A stretch of DNA of 64,000 nt from Streptomyces microflavus (lineage in GTDB: Bacteria > Actinomycetota > Actinomycetes > Streptomycetales > Streptomycetaceae): NCBI RefSeq assembly GCF_014650075.1, contig NZ_BMUG01000010.1, forward strand, positions 186,001 through 250,000. The letters are read 5' to 3'. The notes below the pieces were generated by a model. The model worked only from the letters and a program-made list of their open reading frames with translations. It was not told where the DNA came from and searched no databases. Position numbers and translations under genes: made by a program. The first letter of the stretch is position 1. The number at the start of each line of letters is the position of its first letter. Below, one piece after another: positions 54,831-62,646 of the stretch.

Positions 54831-55703
54831 TCAGCCGGGCAGAGATTGGCCATGCCCGAAAACGCTGCCCCCTACTATGCCGCACCACCAGCCTTCGATG
54901 CGACGGTAGAGGTCGGCACTCTGCTGCACATGGATCACGAGGCAGCCGCGGTAGCTCTCCCCGACGTTCTTCCGGTTCGTCCTGGGATTGTGCTTCTTGA
55001 GGGTCGTCTTCCCGAACGTCGAGAAGTCCGTACCGGTGAGACCGGCCCAGTAGCGCTCGGCCGAGCCGACGTCCGCCGATTCGTGGATCATCACGTGGAA
55101 GCGCAGCCGTGCGGGAGCGATGTCCAGCAGGCTGAGCCAGGCCAGAAAGATCTGGATCATGCTGGGATCGCTGTTCACGAAAGCAACGCGCTCGCGGCGG
55201 GCGTGGGGCTTGTCCTTGGTCCCCTCGGCCCAGTACAGCCCTACGCCCAGCAGAAACAGTTCGCGCTCACTCAAGGACCCGATCTCGTCCTGAGCGGAGC
55301 GCTTCACTTCCCGGCGTTCCTGCTCCCGTCGCTGAAGGATGACCTCCCAGCCTCGCTTGGCGATCGCCGATGCTTCCTCCCTCGTCCGAGGGGCGGGCTT
55401 CGGCAGGTCCCGTACCCAGAGCGAGATCGAACTCTTCGAGCACCCCAGCTCCACCTGGATCTGGTCGTAGGTCATGCCCTGGAGCCGGAGCTCGCGGGCC
55501 TTCTCCCGCAGGTCGTCCTTGGCGCGGGGCCGCTTCGTCCACTCCGGGGCGGGCTCGCCCTGGAGGAGGCGGTTGAGGAGGTCGTTGTTGTCGACGTGGA
55601 GGCGGTCGCGGATCTGGCGGCGGCTGAGCCCTTCCCGGCGCAGCGCCACCGCCTGGGCGCGCAGGCCCTCGAAGTCGGCGTACTTGCTTGTGGTTTCTGT
55701 CAT
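54831..55703 (-). CDS. HTH protein with LAGLIDADG-like motif, directly upstream of tRNA-Gln
   Basis: This 290-residue protein has two helix-turn-helix-like segments: GLSRRQIRDRLHVDNNDLL near residues 25-43 and MTYDQIQVELGCSKSSISLW near 77-96. The C-terminal half carries LLGVGLYWAEGTK (residues 151-163), which resembles the LAGLIDADG helix with an acidic residue, followed by VAFVNSDPSMIQIFLAWL. This is the pattern of one-motif LAGLIDADG-like endonucleases, although classical activity is unproven. Its stop is seven bases from tRNA-Gln. It may be a domesticated or mobile nuclease-type gene. Confidence 0.7.
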   Translation of the reverse strand: MTETTSKYADFEGLRAQAVALRREGLSRRQIRDRLHVDNNDLLNRLLQGEPAPEWTKRPRAKDDLREKARELRLQGMTYDQIQVELGCSKSSISLWVRDLPKPAPRTREEASAIAKRGWEVILQRREQERREVKRSAQDEIGSLSERELFLLGVGLYWAEGTKDKPHARRERVAFVNSDPSMIQIFLAWLSLLDIAPARLRFHVMIHESADVGSAERYWAGLTGTDFSTFGKTTLKKHNPRTNRKNVGESYRGCLVIHVQQSADLYRRIEGWWCGIVGGSVFGHGQSLPG

Positions 55704-55859
55704 ACGGAGAGCGTCGTCCGGTATGCGGACGCCTGGGTCGAAAACACGGTCGATTCGCCATTTCAGGCGATCGGCGTGTGTTTCGTGCTCGTTCGAACGC
55801 GGAACGTGCTGTTGCCGGTCACCGGAAAATGGGATGCGTCCGCCCGTAGGCTGGATGCC

Positions 55860-57212
55860 ATGACCGCAACGGGGGCAGACCGGGAGGCGGCGGGATCGAC
55901 CACCCGCGGCTACTGGTGGTGGGAACGGCGGCGCAGTGTCGCCCTGGACGTGGGACTGGCGCTGGTATCGGCGCTGGAGTGTGGCCTGGAGGGGGTTGAT
56001 TTCGCCGGGGACGCCGGGTTGCCGGCACCGGTGGGTGTGGTGTTCGGGCTGCTCGCGGGCTCCGTGCTGCTGGTGCGCCGGCGTTGGCCGATCGCCGTGG
56101 TGCTGGTGTCGATCGCGACGACGCCCGCCGAGATGGGCTTCCTGATGGCCCTGGTGGGCCTGTACACGCTGGCGGCGTCCGAGGTGCCGCGCCGGATCAC
56201 CGTCGTACTGGCGGGGATGTCGTTGGTGGGGACGTTCATCGTCACCTATGTACGGCTGCGCCAGAGCGTCGCCGAGCAGGCCGACTTCGGGCCGGGGGAC
56301 TGGTATGTGCCCGTGGTGTCCGTGTTCATGTCGGTGGGGCTGACGGCCCCTTCCGTGCTGTTCGGCCTCTACATAGGGGCGCGTCGCCGGTTGATGGAGA
56401 GCCTGCGGGAGCGGGCGGACTCGCTGGAGCGGGAGCTGTCGCTGCTGGCGGACCGGGCGGAGGAGCGGGCCGAGTGGGCGCGTACGGAGGAGCGGACCCG
56501 GATCGCGCGGGAGATGCATGACGTGGTGGCCCACCGGGTGAGCCTGATGGTGGTGCACGCCGCTGCCCTTCAGGCCGTCGCCCCGAAGGACCCGGCGAAG
56601 GCGGTGCGGAACGCGGCGCTGGTGGGGGACATGGGGCGGCAGGCGCTGACGGAGCTGCGGGAGATGCTCGGGGTGCTGCGGAGCGGTGACGCGTTGATCG
56701 CGCCCGCGGCGGCGGGCGGCGGTGCGGTTCCGCTGGCGGCGGTCGGGCAGGCGGCCGCGGCGGCTGCCGCCGCGGCGGCGTCGGAGGACGGTCCCCGGCT
56801 GAGTGAGCTGGAGGCGTTGGTGGCCCAGTCGCGGCAGGCGGGGATGGTGGTCGAGCTGTCGGTGGACGGTGAGCTGCGTCCGTACGCGCCCGAGGTCGAG
56901 CAGACGGCGTTCCGGGTGGTTCAGGAGGCGCTGACGAACGTGCACAAGCATGCGGCGGGGGCGAAGACGTGGGTGCGGCTGGCGCACCGGGGGGTCGAGG
57001 TCGCGATGCAGGTGGAGAACGGTCCTTCGGACGCGGCGGTGGCGGATGCGGGGCTGCCGAGCGGGGGGAACGGGTTGGTGGGGATGCGGGAGCGGGTGCT
57101 GGCGCTGGGGGGTGTGTTCGTGTCCGGTCCTACGGACGCGGGCGGGTTCCGGGTGTCGGCGGTCCTGCCGGACGCCTCCAGCGTTGCCATCCCCGGCGCG
57201 TCCGGCGTCTGA
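55860..57212 (+). CDS. Sensor histidine kinase (NarL/DesK-like HisKA_3), orphan
   Basis: This 450-residue kinase has about five N-terminal membrane helices (for example VGVVFGLLAGSVLLVRR), a HisKA_3 dimerisation helix with phospho-acceptor His in REMHDVVAHRVSLMVVHA, and a HATPase domain (EALTNVHKHA, then NGLVGMRERV). A low-complexity Ala-rich insertion (GQAAAAAAAAAASEDG) lies between them. ATG at 55860 is taken as the start. No response regulator gene lies next to it, so its partner must be elsewhere; the LuxR-type regulators here are 13-20 kb away. Signal unknown. Confidence 0.88.
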   Translation: MTATGADREAAGSTTRGYWWWERRRSVALDVGLALVSALECGLEGVDFAGDAGLPAPVGVVFGLLAGSVLLVRRRWPIAVVLVSIATTPAEMGFLMALVGLYTLAASEVPRRITVVLAGMSLVGTFIVTYVRLRQSVAEQADFGPGDWYVPVVSVFMSVGLTAPSVLFGLYIGARRRLMESLRERADSLERELSLLADRAEERAEWARTEERTRIAREMHDVVAHRVSLMVVHAAALQAVAPKDPAKAVRNAALVGDMGRQALTELREMLGVLRSGDALIAPAAAGGGAVPLAAVGQAAAAAAAAAASEDGPRLSELEALVAQSRQAGMVVELSVDGELRPYAPEVEQTAFRVVQEALTNVHKHAAGAKTWVRLAHRGVEVAMQVENGPSDAAVADAGLPSGGNGLVGMRERVLALGGVFVSGPTDAGGFRVSAVLPDASSVAIPGASGV

Positions 57213-57236
57213 GGCGGGCCCCGAATTCCAGCCGCG

Positions 57237-57406
57237 CCACCCCAGCCCGTCCGGCGTTTGAGGACGGAACCGTCGCCCGGGACGAACCGACACCATCACA
57301 TCCCCGGATGCGTAGGGGGCGCCGCTCCCCAAGGCAAGGGTTCCGTCCTCAAACGCCGGACGGGCTGGGGTGGGCAAGGCTTCCGTCCTCGAACGCCGGA
57401 CGGGCT
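57237..57406. repeat. Inverted and direct copies of a Streptomyces intergenic repeat
   Basis: Bases 57237-57271 contain the 35-base repeat beginning CCACCCCAGCCCGTCCGGCG. Its perfect inverted copy is at 57339-57373, and a shorter, slightly changed copy is at 57380-57406. The core GTCCGGCGTTTGAGGACGGA is an often-seen intergenic element of Streptomyces genomes. The array fills the gap between convergent genes and could fold into a large stem-loop, so it may end transcription from both sides. Confidence 0.8.
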
Positions 57407-57451
57407 CAAGGGCCGGGAGGCCGGAGTGGGCGCGCCTGCGGGCTGAAAGGC

Positions 57452-57946
57452 TCAGGCTCCCGTCAGGCGTGTCGGCTGCGTCCCGGTGACCATCGTTGCC
57501 AGCGCCTCGTCGATGTCCTGGCCGAGGAACCAGTCCCCCGTGTGGTCGATGCTGTACACCCGCCCCTCGGTGTCGATCGCGAGGACCGCCTGTTCGTCGC
57601 CCTCCGCCCCCAGCGGGGCCACCTCCGTCTCCAGGGCCCGGCCGAGGTCGCCCAGGGTGCGGGCGAGGTGCAGGCCGTGGAGCGGGTCGATGCGGACGGC
57701 CGCGGGCGCGATGTGCCGGCCCGGTGCGGACGCGGTGATGTGGAGGGCCCCGAACTCCGCCCAGGCCTCGACCGCGGCCGGGAAGACCGCGTGCCGGTGT
57801 CCGGCGGGCGAGGTGTGGGCGCGCAGGGCGTCGGCCCACTCCTCGGCCTGGCGGATGTCCCAGCGCCCGGGCTGCCAGCCCGCTTCGCGCAGGGCCGCGT
57901 CGACGCCGACGGGGAAGCGGGTGGAGCTGTGCTGGTGGTCGTGCAT
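57452..57946 (-). CDS. SUKH-3-like immunity protein
   Basis: This 164-residue protein resembles the SUKH-3 family of immunity proteins: VDAALREAGWQPGRWDIRQAEEW near the start, then VEAWAEFGALHITAS and a RIDPLHGLHLARTL segment, and YSIDHTGDWFLGQDIDEAL at the end. By family it would bind and block a toxin domain in the cytoplasm. It starts ten bases after the stop of the deaminase-like gene on the same strand, an arrangement expected of a toxin-immunity pair. The target is inferred, not shown. Confidence 0.8.
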   Translation of the reverse strand: MHDHQHSSTRFPVGVDAALREAGWQPGRWDIRQAEEWADALRAHTSPAGHRHAVFPAAVEAWAEFGALHITASAPGRHIAPAAVRIDPLHGLHLARTLGDLGRALETEVAPLGAEGDEQAVLAIDTEGRVYSIDHTGDWFLGQDIDEALATMVTGTQPTRLTGA

Positions 57947-57956
57947 CGGTGGGCGC

Positions 57957-58526
57957 TCAGCCCTTCTCGGCGGTGGTCGCGGCGCCGGTGGTGGTGAGGT
58001 CGACGGGGCGTACGCCGAAGTGGGCGAGGAGCGCCGAACAGGATCGGCACGGTGGTGCGTAGCTGCCGTGGAGCGGGTCGCCGTCCTCGCGGATGCGGCG
58101 GGCGGTGATGCGGGAGTGCTTGAGCGCGCGGCGGGCCTCCCCGTTGGTCAGGGGTTTTCGCTGGGCGCGTTTGGAGCGGCCGTTCTCGGCGGCGGTGAGT
58201 TGCCGGGAGAGCAGTATGGCTTCGGGGCAGCGGCCGGTGAACCGTTCGCGCTGGCCGCTGGTGAGGGTGTCCAGGAAGTCCTGGACGAGCGGGTGGAGTG
58301 CCGGCGGCTGGTCCCCCTTGCCGGCGGTGCAGGTGAGCGTCTCTCCGCGTACGGACAGCGCGGCGGCCACGGCGGGGAGGATCCCGTCGCGGCGGTGGAG
58401 CAGGTGAGGCGTGCGGCTGGTCTCGGTGCTGCTCCAGTTGAGTCGCGGGTCCCCCGATGTTCCTGGCGTACTGGATGTACCAGACGTGCTGGATGCGCTG
58501 GTTGTAACTGTTTGTGCCGAATGCAT
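57957..58526 (-). CDS. YwqJ-type putative deaminase
   Basis: This 189-residue protein has a Ser/Thr-rich N-terminus and a C-terminal YwqJ-like deaminase domain. The active-site motif is GRCPEAILLSR (C100, E102) and the second Zn-binding motif is PPCRSCSALLAHFG (C160, C163), the CxE + CxxC pattern of nucleoside/nucleotide deaminases. ATG at 58526 was chosen with GGGAGGG upstream. There is no secretion signal or known toxin leader, so it would act in the cytoplasm. The SUKH-3-like gene follows after ten bases. Confidence 0.8.
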   Translation of the reverse strand: MHSAQTVTTSASSTSGTSSTPGTSGDPRLNWSSTETSRTPHLLHRRDGILPAVAAALSVRGETLTCTAGKGDQPPALHPLVQDFLDTLTSGQRERFTGRCPEAILLSRQLTAAENGRSKRAQRKPLTNGEARRALKHSRITARRIREDGDPLHGSYAPPCRSCSALLAHFGVRPVDLTTTGAATTAEKG

Positions 58527-58762
58527 GGTGCGGTCGTCCCTCCCTGCAATCCCCCGAGTTGCGGGGACAGCCTGCCAAATGTGCAGGGTGGTGGGGAAGC
58601 TGGGGCGGGGAAACGTGTCTGCGTGTCGCCCGAAGGTGCTGGACTGTCGCCTCACCGTCACGTGAATGTGACCGTTCGTGACGGAACCGGCGGGGCGGGA
58701 CCCCCTGTTGCCCCACCGCTTAGGCTGTGCGGAACCACCAGACGCAGCAGGGGGCAACCGCC

Positions 58763-59740
58763 ATGACGACAGGTCGGCTCGGGCAGCAAGCCGCGCCACC
58801 GAACGCGGCCTACGCCGGGCAGGTCGTGCACTTCCCGGACCCGGTCCGGGCGTCCCGCCACCCCAGAGGTGTGCGCGTGGGCGAGAGCGGCCACCCGGAT
58901 TTCTCGCCGTACGCGCGGGCCGCCGCCGAGATCGCCGATCCGCCGCAGGGCTTCGGCGTCGACGAGCTGCGGCTGACCGACTACGTGTCGGCGAACGCGG
59001 CGATGGCGGCGGCAGGTCATGAGCTGTGGGACACGATTCCCGCGGTGGCGACGCCGCACGGCTGGACCTGGCACCACGTGTCGGGCGGTCGGCGGATGGA
59101 GCTGGTGCCGGTCGAGGTGAAGGCGCTGCTGCGTCATCACGGCGGTCTGGCGACCACGGATGTGGACCAGGACCGGCGCGGTACGCGCCCTTTGCAGGAG
59201 ACGCGTCCGGCGCACTTCCGGCTTCCCAAGGGTGCTGTCGCGGTGAGCGAGCAGCAGATCCAGGGGGTCGAGGAGGACCTCGGTTACCGGCTGCCCGGTG
59301 CCTACCGTTCCTTCCTGAAGGCGGCGGGCGGTTCGGCCCCCGTGGACGCGGCGCTCGACGCCGAGTTGGGGCTGCTGGTGGACCAGCCGTTCTTCACGGT
59401 GCGTGATGAGGCCGCGGTGAACGACCTGGTGTACGTGAACAAGTGTCTGCGGGACCATTTCACCAAGGACTATCTGGGCGTCGCATTCGTCCAGGGCGGG
59501 ATTCTGGCCGTGAAGGTGCGCGGGCAGGACGTCGGTTCGGTGTGGTTCTGCCCGTACGACGATGCCCGGGACCAGGACGGCTGGAGCGTGCAGGAGCGCG
59601 TGGAGCGGCTGTTGCTGCCGTGCGGTGCGGACTTCGACGCCTTCCTCCAGCGGCTGGCGGGCAACCCGCCGGAGCTGGAGACGGTGGCGAACCTGATGGT
59701 GGACGGCGGCTTCGCGCGCGCCGTCCCGGTGGAGGGGTGA
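58763..59740 (+). CDS. HNH/WHH-like nuclease domain fused to a SUKH domain
   Basis: This 325-residue protein is a fusion. Residues ~95-135 show the WHH-type HNH/EndoVII signature: TPHGWTWHHVSGG, RMELVPVEVKALLRHHGG. Residues ~163-310 form a SUKH (SMI1/KNR4) domain: GVEEDLGYRLPGAYRSFLKA, then FFTVRDEAAVNDLV. Nuclease and immunity domains are usually separate or adjacent genes, so the fusion is notable. ATG at 58763 follows a GGGGGGCAA site. The gene is divergent from the deaminase pair and coupled to the next gene by a GTGA overlap. Toxicity and targets are unproven. Confidence 0.75.
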   Translation: MTTGRLGQQAAPPNAAYAGQVVHFPDPVRASRHPRGVRVGESGHPDFSPYARAAAEIADPPQGFGVDELRLTDYVSANAAMAAAGHELWDTIPAVATPHGWTWHHVSGGRRMELVPVEVKALLRHHGGLATTDVDQDRRGTRPLQETRPAHFRLPKGAVAVSEQQIQGVEEDLGYRLPGAYRSFLKAAGGSAPVDAALDAELGLLVDQPFFTVRDEAAVNDLVYVNKCLRDHFTKDYLGVAFVQGGILAVKVRGQDVGSVWFCPYDDARDQDGWSVQERVERLLLPCGADFDAFLQRLAGNPPELETVANLMVDGGFARAVPVEG

Positions 59741-62388
59741 GCGCGGTGGTGACTTTCGCGCAGGCGCAGGAGCGGGCGGACGAGTGGGTCAACGGTGACG
59801 TGCCCGCGTACCAGCACCGTGAGGTCCGGGTCCGTGAGTTCGAGCTGGGGTTCGTGGTGTGGGCCGAGGACCGGGCCGAGGGTCCGGTGTCGGACGGCGG
59901 CCGTCAGCGGCTGGTGATCGCCCGGGACAGCGGTGAGGCGACGTTGTGGCCGGGGCTGCCGGTGGGTGAGGTGATCCGGCGGTACGAGGAGGAGTACGGG
60001 GTTCCGGCGGGTGCGCCGGCCGCCGCCCCGGAGCCGCCGCAGCGGGTGGACCTGAATCAGACGTCGTTCCTGTTGACGCCTCCGGAGTGGCTCCAGGAGG
60101 CGGCGGACAAGCTGGGCATTCCGGATCACCGCGCGGAGCGCCGGGCGGCGGAGGAGGCGGCGGACGCGGCATCGGCCGGGTCCGTGCCGGCGGGGTCCGT
60201 TCCCGCTGGGTCCGCAGCGGGCTCGGTGCCGGGTGGGACGCCTGTTCCCGCCCCCGCCGATGAGCCTGTGCCCACGCCCGCGCCTGCGGACGCCACTCCC
60301 GCACACGCCACCCCCGCACACGCCACACCCTCAGGCGCCACACCCTCAGACGCCACCCCGCCTCCGTCCGCTTCCCCGGCCGCCCCCTCTTCCGGCGGTT
60401 CCTCGGCCTCGTGGCCCGCCGCCGGTAGCAGTGCGGGCGGGGCCTACGAGCCCACCGCCAACGACGGCGTGCCCGCCGGGTCGACCCCGTGGGCGGGTAC
60501 GGACACGAACTCCTTCGACTCCGACGACGCGGCGGTTCCGCTGCCCGCGACGGTGTTCGCGCCGCCGCTGTCGGGGACGGACGACGAGGAGGCCCCGCCG
60601 CCGGTGGTCTCGGCCGAGGCGCCCACGGCGCTGATGTCGGGGGGCAGCCAGTTGCCGCGTACGCAGGTGTCACCCGCGCTCAGGCCCGTCCAGGGCTCGC
60701 AGGACTCCCCGCCCTCGCAGGGCGGTACCGGGGACATCGCGGACGCGGCCACCAGCAAGGCCGTGGTGCCGCCGCGTGGTGCGCGCGGGGGCGGTTCGAC
60801 AACCCCGCCGCCGCCCGGTGCGCCGGGGATCCCCGGCGTACGCCCCGGCGCGACGCCGCCGCCTTCGGGCCCGGGTGCGCCCGGTGCTCCGGCGGGCGGG
60901 TACATCCCGACGCAGCTCGTCTCCCAGCTCGGCCCGCCCGGCCCGCCCGGTGCGACGCCGCCGCCCGCTCCTCCCGGCCCGCCGCCGGGTTCGACGCCGC
61001 CTCCGGGCGGCGGGGTGCACCACGCGGCGACGATGCTCGCCGACGGGAGCAGCATCGGCGCGGGTGTCCCGGGCGCGCCCCGCCCGCCGGGCCCTCCCGG
61101 TGCCCCGGGTGCTCCGCTGCCCCCGGGCCCTCCCGGTGTGCCCGGGGCGCCGCAGCCTCCCGGCCCGCCCGGTCCTCCGCCGGGCGCCACGCCGCCTCCC
61201 GGTGGCGGGATGCACCACGCCGAGACGATGTTCGCGAACTCCGGCCCGATCCCGGTCCCCGGTCCGCCCAACCCTCCGGGTCCCCCCGGCCCTCCGGGCC
61301 CGCCCGGGGCTCCGCTGAGCGGTGCCCCCGCCCCCGTACCGCAGGCGCCTCAGGCCGGCGGCCCGCACACCCCGCCGCCCCCGGCGTACGGCTATCCGCA
61401 GCAGCCCACCGGTCTGCCGACCGTGGGCCCGGGCTACCAGGCCGTGCTGCGGTTCCGGGCGCCGGACGGCAGCGAGCAGCAGCTGATCCGCCGTTCGGCG
61501 CCGGGCACCCCGCACCCCGAGTGGCAGATGCTGCACGAGCTGCGGGCGATGAACGTGCCGCCGCAGCAGGTGATCGAGCTGCACACCGAGCTGGAGTCCT
61601 GCGAGCTGCCGGGCGGGTACTGCGCGCGGATGATCCGGGAGACCTGGCCGCAGGTGCGGATCACGAGCGTGGCGCCGTACGGCACCGATCACGCGAGCCG
61701 TCAGCAGGGCATGCAGCATCTGCTGACGCACCAGGGTGAGCTGCACCAGGTGGCGGACGGCCCGGCGCGGCCGGCCCCGGTGCGGGCGCCGCTGCCGCAG
61801 ATGCCGCCCGCTCCGGTGCTGCCGCCGGAGGCGGTGGCCGAGGAGTTGCTGCAGGCGTTCGGTCCGCAGGGGATCCTCCGGTTCGACCAGCGTGCGGTGT
61901 CCCGTCAGGGGGTGCCGGAGATCGTCGCCCGTACGTTGGTGTGGGCGGGGCTGCCCGCCGATTTCGGGCCGTTCTTCTGGGCGCAGCCGGGGCAGCCGGT
62001 GGTGCCTACGCTGGGTGAGGTGGCGGCGCAGCGGCAGGTGCAGGCGGCGCCGGACGCGGGGGCGTACCTGGTGATGGGTACGGACTTCGGGCGGGCGATC
62101 TGTGTTCAGTACGGGACGGCGAACATCGTGGCCGTGCCGGTGGAGGCGGGTCCTGGCGGTCAGTCGGTGGCGCCGCAGTTCGTGAACACGGGGCTGCCGG
62201 AGTTCGTGCGGTCGATGGCGCTGCTGGGCCGGATGTGGCGGCTCCGGTTCGGGCTGACTCCGGAGCAGGCGGGGCGTTGGACCGTCGATTTCCAGGCACA
62301 GCTGGTGGCGCTGGATCCGGCGGCGCTGGCGTCGCCGGAGAGCTGGTGGTCGGTGCTGCTGGAGCAGATGTGGGACGGTCTGCTCTGA
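59737..62388 (+). CDS. Imm35-like / deaminase / SUKH-4 fusion protein with collagen-like linker
   Basis: This 883-residue protein has an N-terminal Imm35-like domain (TFAQAQERADEWVNG, then GLPVGEVIRRYEEEYG, residues ~1-90). A ~450-residue Pro/Gly/Ala/Thr-rich linker follows, partly collagen-like (GPPGPPGATPPP; repeated motif HHAATMLA / HHAETMFA). Next is a deaminase-like domain (VLRFRAPDGSEQQLIR at ~567; HPEW ~591; ELESCELPGGYC ~616-628; TSVAPYGTDHASRQQG), then a SUKH-4-like domain (~697-883, ELLQAFGPQGILRFDQR). The start is GTG 59737, with GTG 59749 as an alternative. Predicted toxin-like and immunity-like domains in one chain suggest self-inhibition or a sensor; this is inference. Confidence 0.72.
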   Translation: MSAVVTFAQAQERADEWVNGDVPAYQHREVRVREFELGFVVWAEDRAEGPVSDGGRQRLVIARDSGEATLWPGLPVGEVIRRYEEEYGVPAGAPAAAPEPPQRVDLNQTSFLLTPPEWLQEAADKLGIPDHRAERRAAEEAADAASAGSVPAGSVPAGSAAGSVPGGTPVPAPADEPVPTPAPADATPAHATPAHATPSGATPSDATPPPSASPAAPSSGGSSASWPAAGSSAGGAYEPTANDGVPAGSTPWAGTDTNSFDSDDAAVPLPATVFAPPLSGTDDEEAPPPVVSAEAPTALMSGGSQLPRTQVSPALRPVQGSQDSPPSQGGTGDIADAATSKAVVPPRGARGGGSTTPPPPGAPGIPGVRPGATPPPSGPGAPGAPAGGYIPTQLVSQLGPPGPPGATPPPAPPGPPPGSTPPPGGGVHHAATMLADGSSIGAGVPGAPRPPGPPGAPGAPLPPGPPGVPGAPQPPGPPGPPPGATPPPGGGMHHAETMFANSGPIPVPGPPNPPGPPGPPGPPGAPLSGAPAPVPQAPQAGGPHTPPPPAYGYPQQPTGLPTVGPGYQAVLRFRAPDGSEQQLIRRSAPGTPHPEWQMLHELRAMNVPPQQVIELHTELESCELPGGYCARMIRETWPQVRITSVAPYGTDHASRQQGMQHLLTHQGELHQVADGPARPAPVRAPLPQMPPAPVLPPEAVAEELLQAFGPQGILRFDQRAVSRQGVPEIVARTLVWAGLPADFGPFFWAQPGQPVVPTLGEVAAQRQVQAAPDAGAYLVMGTDFGRAICVQYGTANIVAVPVEAGPGGQSVAPQFVNTGLPEFVRSMALLGRMWRLRFGLTPEQAGRWTVDFQAQLVALDPAALASPESWWSVLLEQMWDGLL

Positions 62389-62435
62389 TCCGTACCCCTG
62401 GCTGACCACGGTCTGCCAGGGCTGAGAAGCGTTGT

Positions 62436-62473
62436 ACGAGGCACCCGGTCCGGGGACGGATCGGGTGCCTCGT
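62436..62473. terminator. Hairpin after the deaminase/SUKH-4 gene
   Basis: ACGAGGCACCCGGTCC pairs with GGATCGGGTGCCTCGT over 16 positions (one wobble), with a six-base loop. It begins 48 bases after the stop codon and ends the cassette on this side. Confidence 0.8.
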
Positions 62474-62579
62474 GGCGTACCGGGCGTGTGACGCCGGTCG
62501 CTTTCCGTCCTGAAAGCGCCTGATCGATTCCGACTTCCGGCCCCAATTGCCGCATCCTTGACGTATCGCGGGGGGACCC

Positions 62580-62640
62580 GTGTGTGTCCGCGTGTCCATA
62601 TGTCCGTGTGTCCGTATGGCGGCATGTCGTAGAAGGGCTT
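62580..62640 (+). promoter_or_regulatory. Degenerate tandem repeat upstream of the coiled-coil gene
   Basis: Short repeats of the form GTGTCC(G/A) with 7-9 base spacing (TGTGTGTCCGCGTGTCC, ATATGTCCGTGTGTCCG) lie 10-60 bases before the ATG at 62647. They could be a regulator array or simple slippage; no consensus factor is recognised. Confidence 0.35.
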
Positions 62641-62646
62641 CAGGCG

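Noticed and set aside
54751..55703. Integrative element attachment site at tRNA-Gln
   Set aside because: No integrase, excisionase or repeated tRNA 3' end is visible; both flanks are core genes.
57957..58526. Secreted polymorphic toxin with WXG100 or LXG leader
   Set aside because: The N-terminus is Ser/Thr-rich without such leaders, and no T7SS genes are near.
60900..61330. Collagen-like GPP repeats as evidence of an extracellular protein
   Set aside because: No signal peptide precedes them, and they connect intracellular-type domains, so they are better read as a linker.
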